From Natronoglycomyces albus (GTDB lineage: Bacteria > Actinomycetota > Actinomycetes > Mycobacteriales > Micromonosporaceae): DNA of 64,000 bases. Positions 17,588 through 26,700 of this stretch are shown here, in pieces. The notes under the pieces are model-generated. The model ran no database searches, was not told where the DNA came from, and was given only the letters and a program-made list of their open reading frames with translations. The stretch's first letter is position 1; each line of letters begins with the position of its first letter. Location of the stretch: NCBI RefSeq assembly GCF_016925535.1, contig NZ_CP070496.1, positions 3,534,001 through 3,598,000 of the forward strand, in the 5' to 3' direction. The position numbers were made by a program, and so were the translations under genes.

Positions 17588-18427
17588 CTATAGAGCTTTG
17601 AGAACTTTGGGTTCCACCTGATAGAAGATCCAGCGCCCATAGAAGAGCAGGATGATCGCCAATCCAACGGTGCCGCCGAGTTGCCACAGTTCCGGTGCCA
17701 GCTGGGGAATCCAGGCCGCCCGATACATTCCGAACAGCCCCACCATGGGGTTCGAAAGATAGATGTAGACCGCCCACTGGTGTGGCTCCAAAGTGTCAAC
17801 TACCCGCGCGATGGGGTAGATGATCGGCGAGGAGTAGAACAGCAGCCGAGTGAAGAGAGAAAGGAATCGCTTGACGTCACGATAGAGAACGTTCAGCGCG
17901 GCAACGATGAAAACCAGTCCAGTCAACATGACCGCTTGGGTGACCATGGCAGGAAGTAGCCACATGAGATTCCATCCAAACGTGCCGCCGAAAAGCACCG
18001 CTACCCCGACCAAGATAGGGAAACCCAGCACGAAGTCCGCGTAGCGGGCCAGCACTTTGCCAACGGGAAATATCTCGCGTGGCACATTCATGACCGTGAT
18101 GAGGCGGCTTTGCCCCGTCAGCGCGTTGGCCCCTTCGCTGACGGACTGTTGAAACCATTGCCACGCAAAGATTCCCGAGACGATATACAGCGCATATTCG
18201 ACCTCGCCGAGGCCGAGGTCGCGTTTGAAGACCACGCCGAAGATGAACCAGAAAATCAGCGCCAAGCCCAACGGTTCGGCCAGCGACCAAAAGTAGCCCA
18301 TCGCCGTGGACTGGTACTTGATCGCCAAGTCTCGTCGAATCAAAACGCTCAGCGGCTGGCGGTAACGAAAAAGCGCCGCCATGCCGGTGGTCTTGGGAAA
18401 GACACGGGCCGCGACCGGGGTCGTCAT
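17588..18427 (-). CDS. ABC-2 type exporter permease (TagG/Wzm-like), paralogue 1
   Basis: 279 residues. I chose the ATG at 18427 because the GGAGTGCC leader and MT(T/S)P start match those of the paralogue at 20742-21596. An upstream in-frame ATG at 18439 is less likely. Landmarks are FPKTTG, FRYRQPLSVLIRRDLAIKYQ, MGYFWSLAEPLG, GQSRLITVMNVPREIFP and a C-terminal VEPKVLKAL, with six membrane helices. The family pairs with an ATPase to export cell-wall polysaccharide or teichoic acid precursors. No ATPase gene is in this window. It is separated from fumarylacetoacetase by a 14-bp inverted repeat. The exported polymer is unknown. Confidence 0.85.
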   Translation of the reverse strand: MTTPVAARVFPKTTGMAALFRYRQPLSVLIRRDLAIKYQSTAMGYFWSLAEPLGLALIFWFIFGVVFKRDLGLGEVEYALYIVSGIFAWQWFQQSVSEGANALTGQSRLITVMNVPREIFPVGKVLARYADFVLGFPILVGVAVLFGGTFGWNLMWLLPAMVTQAVMLTGLVFIVAALNVLYRDVKRFLSLFTRLLFYSSPIIYPIARVVDTLEPHQWAVYIYLSNPMVGLFGMYRAAWIPQLAPELWQLGGTVGLAIILLFYGRWIFYQVEPKVLKAL

Positions 18428-18462
18428 GAGTGAGGGCACTCCAGGGGTCTCTTGCGGACATA

Positions 18463-18517
18463 AGGTCCTCTTCAGGTTGACACACCAAAGATTAGTGCCC
18501 CACCCTGAAGAGGACCT
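18463..18517. terminator. 14-bp inverted repeat between fumarylacetoacetase and the exporter permease
   Basis: AGGTCCTCTTCAGG (18463-18476) and CCTGAAGAGGACCT (18504-18517) are exact complements with a 27-nt loop. The repeat begins 15 bp after the fumarylacetoacetase stop and lies upstream of the permease start at 18427. It is probably a terminator of the fah transcript, though it could also be a regulatory site of the permease. Confidence 0.6.
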
Positions 18518-18531
18518 GAAAGCACATCCAG

Positions 18532-19743
18532 TTAGGACAGCGCCGGTTTGATCGTTCCGGAGACCTCGCCCAGTTCAATGACGGAGCCATCGGGGCCGGG
18601 AGCGGTTGCCTTAAGGACGACGGTGTCGCCGTCTTCAAGGAACGTGCGCGTCGAGCCGTCGTCCAACTTGACGGGCTCCTTACCAGCCCACGAAAGCTCA
18701 AGGAACGATCCACGCTGCTCCTTCTCGGGCCCGGAGACCGTCCCCGAAGCGTAAAAGTCGCCACTGCGCACGCTGGCACCGTTGACGGTCAGGTGCGCCA
18801 GCTGCTGGGCTGGTGTCCAATACATGCTGGCAAACGGCGGGTTGGCCACCGTAGTGCCGTTCCACTCCACCGAGATCGACAGGTCGTAGGCGTAGCGGTT
18901 CGCCTCGGCCAGGTACGGCTGCACCTGCGGGTCTTGGGTCGGCGCGGGAACCTGGGCGGCGGACAGCGCGGCCAGTGGCGTCACCCAGGAGCCAATGGAG
19001 GTGGCGAAGGACTTGCCGAGGAACGGGCCGAGCGGCTGGTACTCCCAAGCCTGAATGTCGCGGGCCGACCAGTCGTTGACTAGGACGGTTCCAAACACGA
19101 CATCGGCAAAGTCGTCAACGCTGACGCGCTGGCCACGTTGGGAGGGCACGCCGACGACGAAGCCCACTTCGGCCTCGATGTCGAGCCGGACGCTAGCGCC
19201 AAAAATAATGTCCCCGTCGGGGGTGCGGCGTTGCCCGGTGGGGCGCACAATGTCGCTACCTGAGGGAATCAAGGTGCCAGAGCGCCCGTGGTAGCCGATC
19301 GGGATGTGCTTCCAGTTGGGCATCAACGCGTCGCCGTCGGGCCGGAACATGCGGCCGACGTTGGTGGCGTGGTGTTCCGAAGAGTAGAAGTCGACATAGT
19401 CGGCCGGGTCAAACGGCATGTGAAGGCTCACGTCACCGACGGGTGTGAGCAGCGGCGACACATCGGTTTGGAAGGTCGCATCAGTGAGGATCTCCTGGAG
19501 GCGAGAGCGGGTGGCATCCCAGGCGCTGCGACCAAGCGACATGAAGGCGTTGAGGGTTTCGGTCGACAGCGCGGCGGCCACTGCGGTGTCAACGAGGCCG
19601 TTGGCGGCTAGTTTGCGCAGGTCGAGCACGTGGTCCCCGATGCGCACGCCCAGGCGCACGGAGGTGTCGTCGGTGGTGGAGAAGGCTCCGTATGGGAGGT
19701 GGTGTACTCCGAAACCGCCCTCGGCGGCATCTACCCAAGTCAC
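18532..19743 (-). CDS. fahA: Fumarylacetoacetase
   Basis: 403 residues, close to the usual length, from a GTG with GGAG upstream. The enzyme cleaves fumarylacetoacetate to fumarate and acetoacetate, the last step of tyrosine/homogentisate breakdown, in the cytoplasm. Visible hallmarks are DYVDFYSSEHHATNVG (metal Asp and catalytic His), PIGYHGRSGT, LDIEAEVGF (metal Glu pair), VNDWSARDIQAWEYQPLGPF (metal Asp and active-site residues) and SGTVSGPEKEQRG. The N-terminal SH3-like domain covers about 1-120. It follows the conserved gene 19777-20601 by 33 bp, so both are on one transcript. Other tyrosine-degradation genes, such as homogentisate dioxygenase, are not in the window. Confidence 0.95.
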   Translation of the reverse strand: MTWVDAAEGGFGVHHLPYGAFSTTDDTSVRLGVRIGDHVLDLRKLAANGLVDTAVAAALSTETLNAFMSLGRSAWDATRSRLQEILTDATFQTDVSPLLTPVGDVSLHMPFDPADYVDFYSSEHHATNVGRMFRPDGDALMPNWKHIPIGYHGRSGTLIPSGSDIVRPTGQRRTPDGDIIFGASVRLDIEAEVGFVVGVPSQRGQRVSVDDFADVVFGTVLVNDWSARDIQAWEYQPLGPFLGKSFATSIGSWVTPLAALSAAQVPAPTQDPQVQPYLAEANRYAYDLSISVEWNGTTVANPPFASMYWTPAQQLAHLTVNGASVRSGDFYASGTVSGPEKEQRGSFLELSWAGKEPVKLDDGSTRTFLEDGDTVVLKATAPGPDGSVIELGEVSGTIKPALS

Positions 19744-19776
19744 GTCTTTTGTACTCCTATGGTGTGGGCCCCCGGT

Positions 19777-20601
19777 TCAGGGCTTGACTAGCGACAGTTC
19801 AGTGAGGTCTTCGAGAGGTTCCAGCACGCTGCATGATCCGAAGCCGACCCATAGGGGGCGGTCCTGGTTAAGGTGGGGGCGGATCGCGGCGGCGAGTTTG
19901 TCGGGTGTGGAGGTGTGGAGGATGTCGGCCACGTCGGGGATGTCGGCTCCGTCGATGGCGGCGTAGACGCCAGCGAGCACGTTGGCGAAGCCGTGGTGGG
20001 CCGCTCCGGTGGCGGGGTCGATGTGGCGTATTGCGTGGTGGAGCCCGGCGGTGAGTTTGAAGTTTAGGCCTAGCTGGGCGCAGCTTATGATGACCCGGGC
20101 GAGGACGTCGGGGGTCGGGAGTAGGTCGGCGGGGATACCGCCAGTGCGAAATTTCGGGCTGATGTTGGTTTCAGCCAGGATTTCTAGGTGTTTGGTGAGG
20201 TCGTCGACGGGGCTGATTTCGGCGTAGGCGGGAACTCCCCAGTTCTTCGCGGCACCAATGAGCTGGTGGAGCGCGGCTGTGTCGGCGGCGCGGGTTTCAA
20301 CTTGGGCGACTTCGATGTGGTCGGGCAGGGAGTCTAGGGCCCCGGCCACGCCGTCGATGCCGGTGTCACCGATGAGGCCGATGCGCAGGCGTTCGTTGCT
20401 CTTCCACAACTCCAGCAGGCGCGGCAGCTTCGTTGCGGGCAGCAGCAGCGGCCCGACCAGCGGCTCGTACCAGCTGGCTCGGTAGTCGCGGTGGTTGTTG
20501 AGGGCATCCTCCAGTTCGGCGTTGCCCGGTGGGAACACGGCCGCGTCGTCAATGAAGCCGAGGAGGGCGGGAGGGATCTGGTTTTCGTCGTGAACAGCCA
20601 C
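19777..20601 (-). CDS. Conserved hypothetical protein co-transcribed with fumarylacetoacetase
   Basis: 274 residues from a GTG. Alternating strands and helices suggest a TIM-barrel-like fold, with motifs such as DDAAVFPPGNAEL near the N-terminus, PKFRTGGI in the middle, NFKLTAGLHHAIRH and WVGFGSCSVLEPLEDL at the end. I recall proteins of this kind beside homogentisate-pathway genes in actinomycetes, but I know of no assigned reaction. The FKLTAGLHHA and FGSCS segments look like parts of an active site. The 33-bp gap to fahA implies a shared role in aromatic amino acid catabolism. This is an inference from context. Confidence 0.75.
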   Translation of the reverse strand: MAVHDENQIPPALLGFIDDAAVFPPGNAELEDALNNHRDYRASWYEPLVGPLLLPATKLPRLLELWKSNERLRIGLIGDTGIDGVAGALDSLPDHIEVAQVETRAADTAALHQLIGAAKNWGVPAYAEISPVDDLTKHLEILAETNISPKFRTGGIPADLLPTPDVLARVIISCAQLGLNFKLTAGLHHAIRHIDPATGAAHHGFANVLAGVYAAIDGADIPDVADILHTSTPDKLAAAIRPHLNQDRPLWVGFGSCSVLEPLEDLTELSLVKP

Positions 20602-20741
20602 GGTTCCGACGATACAGGATTCACTCGGGCACTAAAAGGGTCCAATACTATTCAGAATGTATAGGGGTTTCTAGGTTGACTAGACGCTTTCGCACCGATG
20701 GGCGCTCTGGGCGACTCAACCGTGCGGTTGTCTCCTGCCAT

Positions 20742-21596
20742 CTAGAGGGCTTTGAGGACCTTCGGCTCGACCCGGTGGAAGATCCAACGTCCGAAGAACA
20801 GCAGGACCACCGAGAACGTCACCGTTGAGGTGATTTGCCACCACGACGGGGTCAGTTCGGGTATCCAAGCGGCGCGGTGCATAAGGAATAGCCCCACCAT
20901 GGGGTTGGCCAGATAGGCGTAGAGGACCCAGGTGTGCTCTTGCAGGGCTTCGGTGACGCGGCTGATCGGGTAGATGATCGGCGAGGAGTAGAACAGCAGC
21001 CGGGTGAAGAGGGTGAGGAAGCGTTGCACGTCGCGGTAGAGCACGTTGATCGCCGAGACGATGAACGCCATACCGGTGAGCATGATGGCTTGGGTGATCA
21101 GGGCGGGAATCAGCCACAGCATGTTCCAGCCGAACGTACCGCCGAAGAGGATGGCGACGCCGACGAGGATGGGGAAACCCATCGCGTAGTCGGCGAATCG
21201 GGCGAACACCTTGCCCACGGGGAAGATTTCACGCGGGACTTTCATGACGGTGATGAGGCGACTTTGCCCGGTGAGGGACTTAGAGCCTTCGTTGACCGCC
21301 GATGAGAACCATTGCCAGGCGAAAATTCCCGAGACGATGTAGATCGGGTAGCCCACGCCCGGAGGCAAGTCTCCTTCGCGGCCGAAGACGACCCCAAAGA
21401 TGAACCAGAAGATCAGGGCCAGGCCCAGCGGCTCGATCATCGACCAGAAGTAGCCCATGGTGGTGGACTGGTATTTGACCGCCAAATCGCGACGCACCAG
21501 CACGCTCAATGGCTGGCGGTAGCGAAACAGCGCCATGATTCCCGTGGTTTTGGGGAAGATGCGTTTCGCTTCTGGCGCGGGAGATGGAGAAGTCAT
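20742..21596 (-). CDS. ABC-2 type exporter permease (TagG/Wzm-like), paralogue 2
   Basis: 284 residues, closely similar along its whole length to 17588-18427 (FRYRQPLSVLVRRDLAVKYQ, GQSRLITVMKVPREIFP, FYSSPIIYPISRV, VEPKVLKAL). I chose the ATG at 21596, with GGAGTGCC upstream as in the paralogue; the frame could be extended to 21677. It has six membrane helices. The role would be moving a lipid-linked or activated envelope glycopolymer across the membrane with an ATPase partner, which is missing here. It sits after the G1P-dehydrogenase/nucleotidyltransferase pair with a 156-bp gap, suggesting that all belong to one envelope-polymer locus. Confidence 0.85.
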   Translation of the reverse strand: MTSPSPAPEAKRIFPKTTGIMALFRYRQPLSVLVRRDLAVKYQSTTMGYFWSMIEPLGLALIFWFIFGVVFGREGDLPPGVGYPIYIVSGIFAWQWFSSAVNEGSKSLTGQSRLITVMKVPREIFPVGKVFARFADYAMGFPILVGVAILFGGTFGWNMLWLIPALITQAIMLTGMAFIVSAINVLYRDVQRFLTLFTRLLFYSSPIIYPISRVTEALQEHTWVLYAYLANPMVGLFLMHRAAWIPELTPSWWQITSTVTFSVVLLFFGRWIFHRVEPKVLKAL

Positions 21597-21752
21597 CGGT
21601 ATGGCACTCCGGGGTCGGTCGGCCGGCGGTTCGAGTATTGATAATAGGAGGTCACGGCGCGGCCCCATGCGGCGCACGCGCCCCTTCGAAGCGGTGTCAC
21701 AGGGCGCGCGACCGGGCGATTTCGCTCTAGTTCGCGCTTGTTACCCAATGTT

Positions 21753-22850
21753 TCAGGCCAGTTCGCCTTCGATGTCGGCCAGCAGGCCGGTGATGGTGTC
21801 GCGTTCGAGCGATTTATGTTCCAAGATGGTGTAGCGGCCCGGCCGGGTCATGGGCGCGTGGAGTACCACATCGGTGAACTGTTCGCTGGTGAGCCCGATG
21901 TCGGAAGGCAGACGTGGCAGACCGAATCGGCCTAGGCCATCGGCCAGTTCGCTAAAAAGATTGGCGTCGCCGCGCAGGTAGGTGCAAAAGAGCGCCCCCA
22001 ATGCGCCTTGTTCGCCGTGGAGGGCACATCCCGGATGCAGGGTTTCCAGGGCGTGGGCGATCTCGTGGCAGCCCCCAGAACAAGGGCGGGACGACCCGGC
22101 GATGGCCATGGCCAAGCCACCTTGAATCAGACCGTTGGCCAAGGTGGCCAGGAAGTCTTCGGGGTTGTGCTGAGGGTTGCCCGAGAGAGCGTCGGCTCCG
22201 AGCGGATGCCGCAGGACCGCTTCAGCTCCGGTGCGGGCCAAGGAAAGCGCGAGTCCGTCGAGCGCTTCACCTTTGACGGCGGCCGCAAGCTGCCAGTCGG
22301 CGGTGGCCGAAAGGTTGGACAGGGCGTCTCCAGCTCCTGCCCGCAACTGGGCGATGGGTGCGGTGCGCACGAGGTCTAGGTCAACCAGAACGGCCAGCGG
22401 TATGTGCACACCGTAGGAGACCGAGTGGCCTTCTCTCTCCAGGGAAGCCGTCGGGGAAGCGATGCCGTCGTGGGCGAGACTGGTCGCCACAGCGACCATG
22501 GGTAGGCCCAACTGGGTGGCGGCGTATTTAGCGGTGTCGATGAGACGTCCGCCGCCGATACCGACCAGAGCGTCTACCCCGCGGCCGACTTGATCGGATT
22601 CGCGCAGCTTCACCGACAGCATGCTCGCCGCCTCGATGGAGCCAGGGACGATATGGAGAATGACGGCGTCGGGAAAGGTCGTGCGCAGCTGCTCATCCAG
22701 GCGTTTGCCCAGTCCGGGGCCAAGGACGATGGCGACCCGGCCGCCGGAGGAGATGCGCGTGTCGACGAGGAGGTCCGGGAGGGTTTGCAACGCTCCGGCG
22801 CTCACCTCCACGGCGATGGGCGCGAGGATGGTGCGGGCTAGGAGCGGCAT
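21753..22850 (-). CDS. sn-Glycerol-1-phosphate dehydrogenase-like (iron-containing ADH superfamily)
   Basis: 365 residues. The NAD-binding region carries GIGGGRLIDTAKYAA, followed by PMVAVATSLAHDGIASP, as in the EgsA/AraM group that reduces dihydroxyacetone phosphate to sn-glycerol-1-phosphate. Metal ligands are the expected Asp in GAGDALSNL and two His in HEIAHALE and HGEQGALG. Other iron-ADH members (glycerol dehydrogenase, dehydroquinate synthase-like) are less good matches. The start overlaps the end of the nucleotidyltransferase gene by 13 bp, so the two are translationally coupled. Together they would make an activated glycerol- or alditol-phosphate unit for an envelope polymer exported by the neighbouring ABC-2 system. 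The pathway is inferred. Confidence 0.8.
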   Translation of the reverse strand: MPLLARTILAPIAVEVSAGALQTLPDLLVDTRISSGGRVAIVLGPGLGKRLDEQLRTTFPDAVILHIVPGSIEAASMLSVKLRESDQVGRGVDALVGIGGGRLIDTAKYAATQLGLPMVAVATSLAHDGIASPTASLEREGHSVSYGVHIPLAVLVDLDLVRTAPIAQLRAGAGDALSNLSATADWQLAAAVKGEALDGLALSLARTGAEAVLRHPLGADALSGNPQHNPEDFLATLANGLIQGGLAMAIAGSSRPCSGGCHEIAHALETLHPGCALHGEQGALGALFCTYLRGDANLFSELADGLGRFGLPRLPSDIGLTSEQFTDVVLHAPMTRPGRYTILEHKSLERDTITGLLADIEGELA

Positions 22851-23563
22851 GCCAGCTGCCGGGCCTTCGCCAGGTCGGCGTGGTCGTCGACTTCGACCCA
22901 GTCCACGGCCCCGATGGGGGCGGGGAGCAGGAGCCCGTCGGCAGCCAGGAGCTGATAGGCGTCTTCGTAGTAGAGGTCCGGCTGGTTCCGCCAGATCTCG
23001 GCCAGCGCTGTGGTGACGGCAGCGGAGGTGTCGGCGTTAATGCGGCTGATGCCGATGAATTCGCCGTAGCTTCCGTCGATGGGCATTTCTTTGGTGATGC
23101 GGTTGACGGAGCCGTCGTCGGCCAGGCGCACCTTCATGGCTTCGTCGGTGAGGTCTTTGACGTTGTCGATAGCCAGGTTGATGCCGTGCTGGCTGGTGTC
23201 GAGGATGACGCGCTCGACCGAGGAGGGGTGGAGGGTGTCGCCGTTGACGATGAGGGCGCCGTCGGCGAAGTATTCGCGGGCGCACCACAGCGAGTAGGCG
23301 TTGTTCCAGTCCGGGCGGTCGTTGGCGACGAGGGTCGGGTTGACGCCGTAGCGGGACTTGAGGATGGGTGCGTGGGCTTCGAGTGCTTCGGCGGCGTGGC
23401 CGGTGACGAGCGCGATGTCGGTGATGCCGACTTCGGCGAGGTTGGCGACGATGGTGTCCAAGAGGGTGTCATCGTCGGACACGCTCAGGAGGGTTTTGGG
23501 CAGGTTGTCGGTGTCGGGCCGCAGCCGCACTCCTTGCCCGGCAGCGAGAATTACGCCTTGCAT
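22838..23563 (-). CDS. NTP-transferase (phosphocholine/alditol-phosphate cytidylyltransferase-like)
   Basis: 241 residues from an ATG with AAAGGGA upstream. The N-terminus has the nucleotidyltransferase signature VILAAGQGVRLRP followed by NLPKTLL. VNGDTLHPSS supplies the metal-binding Asp, and FIGISRIN and DWVEVDDHADL are typical of LicC-like enzymes that activate small phosphate esters with CTP. Substrate choice cannot be read from the sequence. Coupling to the G1P-dehydrogenase gene suggests CDP-glycerol or a similar donor. It is first in the operon, with no gene within 300 bp upstream. Confidence 0.8.
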   Translation of the reverse strand: MQGVILAAGQGVRLRPDTDNLPKTLLSVSDDDTLLDTIVANLAEVGITDIALVTGHAAEALEAHAPILKSRYGVNPTLVANDRPDWNNAYSLWCAREYFADGALIVNGDTLHPSSVERVILDTSQHGINLAIDNVKDLTDEAMKVRLADDGSVNRITKEMPIDGSYGEFIGISRINADTSAAVTTALAEIWRNQPDLYYEDAYQLLAADGLLLPAPIGAVDWVEVDDHADLAKARQLACRS

Positions 23564-23864
23564 GTGTCCCTTTCGGCGGATGTGAATGCGACCTTGCCAT
23601 CCTACCTGTGGGGCGGGGCGTGTCGAGGGTGCCTGATGGGCGTCACATTGGGGCTGCGGTGGTTTGGCTCAATATCTAACCGAATCTGAAAGCCTCTGCC
23701 TAGATGGTCCCATTGGCGGAGATTTTGGGTCAGTGGATGAGACGGCCGCAGTTCTTTTGGCGACGGTTATTGCCCACCGCAATAGCAGACTGATAGGGGC
23801 CGTCGAACCGCTTCGTGGATTCGCCTTCCGGCCCCGACCCGGCGCGGCCGGACCTGAGAACCTC
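23564..23864. other. Intergenic stretch upstream of the nucleotidyltransferase gene
   Basis: 300 bases between the Rpn-like gene's stop and the nucleotidyltransferase start. It should carry the promoter of the latter. I see no gene or clear repeat in it. Confidence 0.5.
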
Positions 23865-24761
23865 CTACGCGAAGATGTCGTGAACGCTTTCCGCCTTTAG
23901 GACGTTTTCGGCCCACCTCGTTAGCTGATCTTCATCGGTACACTCAGCAATCAATTGCCGTTGCGCTTCGGTGAGATCGAACCCGCGCGCCTTGATCAGC
24001 GATAGCAGGAGAGAGGCCGCACCTTCTGCCTTGCCCTTCTCAATTCCCTTCTCAACGCCTTGTGCGAGGAAAACATCGGCCGAGTCGCCGAGCAACTCCC
24101 GGTGGTAGTCGAATTTCTCAGTTCTCATCAGCGCCTCCATCGTCATACGGACCGCCTTGGGAAAGATGGTGAGAGCACATTTAGCGTACTCGATTGCCTG
24201 TTCACGCGGTAGATCTCCAAGTTCTCGGTCAAAGGTGTTGGCAATGTGTTCGGCGTGCGGGCCCTCTCCATGGACGAGTCCGGACAGGAACGTCAGAAGC
24301 AGACTGTCGTCCCCTTCTAGGCGCTCCGTCACAATGGGAATCTCATCGGGGCCGAGCACCAGCGGCACAAAGGTCGTGCCCGGGTGGCCGGGGCCCGTCA
24401 CGGTTCGTGCCCAACCAGCCGTGGCCCGGTCGGGACAGAAGACGATGATGAAGGTCGGCCGGTTGGTGCGCTTCCACATCTGGGCCAGATACGTGAACCA
24501 GGTAGGAGGCCGATCGGGTTTCCGCTTACGCTGCACTTCAATAATGAGCGTGCAGGAGATTTCTCCCTCGCTGTCATAGCAGACTTCAACGTTATCGCAG
24601 GTGAGTTCGGGCGGGTTGGTATTGGTCAGCGCCTCTGAGCCCGATCGCACGGTGACGTACTCGGGTAGCTCCAGATCAAAGAGGCGCTTGGCAAGTGCCG
24701 GGGCGCTGGCCGGATGGTCCCGGAGCAATCTCAGCGGCACTTCGTGTTCGTAGGTGACCAT
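23865..24761 (-). CDS. Rpn family (PD-(D/E)XK) nuclease-like protein
   Basis: 298 residues. An N-terminal restriction-endonuclease-like half has DNVEVCYDSEG followed by TLIIEVQRKRK, consistent with the Asp and Glu-x-Gln/Lys catalytic pattern of Rpn/YhgA-type nucleases. The C-terminal half has a charged helix of repeated GIEKGKAEG and the ending SLIKARGFDLTEAQRQLI ... DQLTRWAENVLKAESVHDIF, a signature tail of this family in actinomycetes. Such genes are often numerous and linked to recombination or mobile DNA. No ribosome site is visible before the ATG. It is probably monocistronic. The nuclease activity is inferred from family. Confidence 0.75.
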   Translation of the reverse strand: MVTYEHEVPLRLLRDHPASAPALAKRLFDLELPEYVTVRSGSEALTNTNPPELTCDNVEVCYDSEGEISCTLIIEVQRKRKPDRPPTWFTYLAQMWKRTNRPTFIIVFCPDRATAGWARTVTGPGHPGTTFVPLVLGPDEIPIVTERLEGDDSLLLTFLSGLVHGEGPHAEHIANTFDRELGDLPREQAIEYAKCALTIFPKAVRMTMEALMRTEKFDYHRELLGDSADVFLAQGVEKGIEKGKAEGAASLLLSLIKARGFDLTEAQRQLIAECTDEDQLTRWAENVLKAESVHDIFA

Positions 24762-25479
24762 GGAGTCAACGTTATGGCGAGACGCCGATATTCAACTGCG
24801 GACATGCCCGGGGTTAGATCTCGTGTTAAGTCGTATTCCCGACATTTCTGCATATGCATATCGGCTCGACACGTTTCCTCCGAGGCGGAAAGCGCACCCC
24901 GATTGCTCGCGTTAGGTCACCTTAGTTGAGCGTCGAGAAGCCACCGATGCACAAGCGAGGCGGAGCTCGAAAAAGGACGTAGACAGAGGGGGAGGCCCTA
25001 GCGTTAACGATGGGAGCCAGGGCCTCCAACTGGGAAGGGACGGCGAGCTCCTCCGCGCGTGACACTCCCCCGATTGGGTGAGGCAGTCTGGAATTGCGTG
25101 CCGCAACCGATATAACGAGCCGACAATTCCCAAGTTACGGGTATGCCCCTTATCGGCACCTTATGCGGTTTTAGAGTTTCTATCACGTATTTTGGGCCCG
25201 ATGGGGCCATTCCACAAACATCAACGCCGCCCGCTGGCAACTCCCCACTCCCCCACGCCCGACCCCATGCGCCAAGAAGCCCGGCGCACCAAAGGTGCGC
25301 CGGGCTTCCACACGCTAAAACCAGCCGGGCGGGCTCTCAGCTAGCCCCGCTTCGAATCAGCAACCCAGCGCGAGCGACCCTAAGCCCGCTCGCGCCCTGG
25401 CCGCCGCTGCTCGAACCACGGCTGACACGAGGCCTATCGTTCGTGGACACGCCACATTTAGCGCATCCATACCGAATCC
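24762..25479. other. Gene-free stretch between icd and the Rpn-like gene
   Basis: About 720 bases with no convincing gene. It holds the strong terminator at 25276-25308 and, next to icd, a 17-bp direct repeat of the end of the icd coding sequence (25455-25471 and 25505-25521). Confidence 0.6.
25276..25308. terminator. Strong hairpin terminator downstream of icd
   Basis: GAAGCCCGGCGCACC, a 3-nt AAA loop, then GGTGCGCCGGGCTTC form a perfect 15-bp stem. It lies about 170 bp beyond the icd stop and has no other nearby gene to serve. Confidence 0.8.
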
Positions 25480-25521
25480 CTAGTTCATGGCCTTCGCCAA
25501 ATTGACATTTAGCGCATCCAT
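25455..25521. repeat. 17-bp direct repeat duplicating the icd 3' coding end
   Basis: ACATTTAGCGCATCCAT occurs at 25505-25521, where it encodes MDALNV near the icd C-terminus, and again at 25455-25471, just past the stop. The spacing is 50 bp. It may be a vestige of a small tandem duplication at the gene end. Confidence 0.75.
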
Positions 25522-26700
25522 GAACTCATCAGTGGTCAGCCACGGGGCATCCGCGCCGACCAGCAGGGCGAGGTCCTTCGTCATCTGACCGCCCTCGACA
25601 GTGTCGATGATGACCTGCTCCAGCTTCTGCGCGAACTCCGTCACCTCAGGGGTGTTGTCGAGCTTGCCACGGTGGGCCAGCCCACGGGTCCAGGCGAAGA
25701 TCGAGGCGATCGGGTTCGTAGAGGTCTTCTTGCCCTCTTGCCACTGGCGGTAGTGACGGGTCACGGTCCCGTGCGCGGCCTCAGCCTCGACGGTCTTTCC
25801 GTCGGGGGTCATCAGCACAGAGGTCATGAGGCCCAGCGAGCCGAAGCCCTGCGCCACAGTGTCCGACTGCACGTCGCCGTCATAGTTCTTGCAGGCCCAG
25901 ACGTATCCGCCTTCCCACTTCAACGCCGCCGCGACCATGTCGTCGATGAGGCGGTGCTCGTAGGTGAGGCCCTTGGCGTCGAAGTCAGCCTTGAACTCGG
26001 CGTCGAAGATCTCCTGGAAGATGTCCTTGAACATGCCGTCGTAGGCTTTCAAGATGGTGTTCTTGGTCGACATGTAGACCGGGTAGTTGCGCGCTAGGCC
26101 GTAGCGGAACGACGCACGGGCGAAGTCTTCGATCGACTTGCGGTAGTTGTACATGCTCATCGCGACGCCGCCGCCCTCTGGATAGCGAGCGACCTCGAAC
26201 TCCATCGGCTCGGAGCCGTCGTCGGGCTGGAAGGTCACGGTCAGGGTTCCGGGCTTGTCGACCTTGAAGTCCGTTGCCTTGTACTGGTCACCGTGGGCGT
26301 GACGGCCGATAATGATCGGCTGGGTCCAGCCGGGCACCAGGCGCGGCACGTTGCTCATGATGATCGGCTCACGGAAGACCACGCCGCCGAGGATGTTACG
26401 GATGGTCCCGTTGGGCGAGCGCCACATCTTCTTGAGGCCGAATTCCTCCACGCGCGCTTCGTCGGGGGTGATGGTGGCACACTTGACGCCGACGTTGTGC
26501 TCTTTAATGGCATTGGCGGCATCGACGGTGACCTGGTCATCGGTCGCGTCGCGGTTTTCCACCGAGAGGTCAAAGTACTTCAGATCCACGTCAAGGTAGG
26601 GGTGGATGAGCTCATCTTTGATCTTTTTCCAGATGATGCGGGTCATTTCGTCGCCGTCAAGCTCGACGACCGGGTTGACTACCTTGATTTTCTTCGCCAT
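25480..26700 (-). CDS. icd: NADP-dependent isocitrate dehydrogenase
   Basis: 406 residues, the length of the dimeric eukaryote-like NADP enzyme. It oxidises isocitrate to 2-oxoglutarate in the TCA cycle and makes cytoplasmic NADPH. Visible marks are [14 protein letters not shown] at the N-terminus, [28 protein letters not shown] (substrate-binding Ser), [19 protein letters not shown] (metal Asp residues) and [12 protein letters not shown] (cofactor-binding His and Arg). AGAGGTAAGG precedes the ATG. It stands alone, divergent from the peptide ABC operon, with a terminator downstream. Confidence 0.97.
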   Translation of the reverse strand: MAKKIKVVNPVVELDGDEMTRIIWKKIKDELIHPYLDVDLKYFDLSVENRDATDDQVTVDAANAIKEHNVGVKCATITPDEARVEEFGLKKMWRSPNGTIRNILGGVVFREPIIMSNVPRLVPGWTQPIIIGRHAHGDQYKATDFKVDKPGTLTVTFQPDDGSEPMEFEVARYPEGGGVAMSMYNYRKSIEDFARASFRYGLARNYPVYMSTKNTILKAYDGMFKDIFQEIFDAEFKADFDAKGLTYEHRLIDDMVAAALKWEGGYVWACKNYDGDVQSDTVAQGFGSLGLMTSVLMTPDGKTVEAEAAHGTVTRHYRQWQEGKKTSTNPIASIFAWTRGLAHRGKLDNTPEVTEFAQKLEQVIIDTVEGGQMTKDLALLVGADAPWLTTDEFMDALNVNLAKAMN

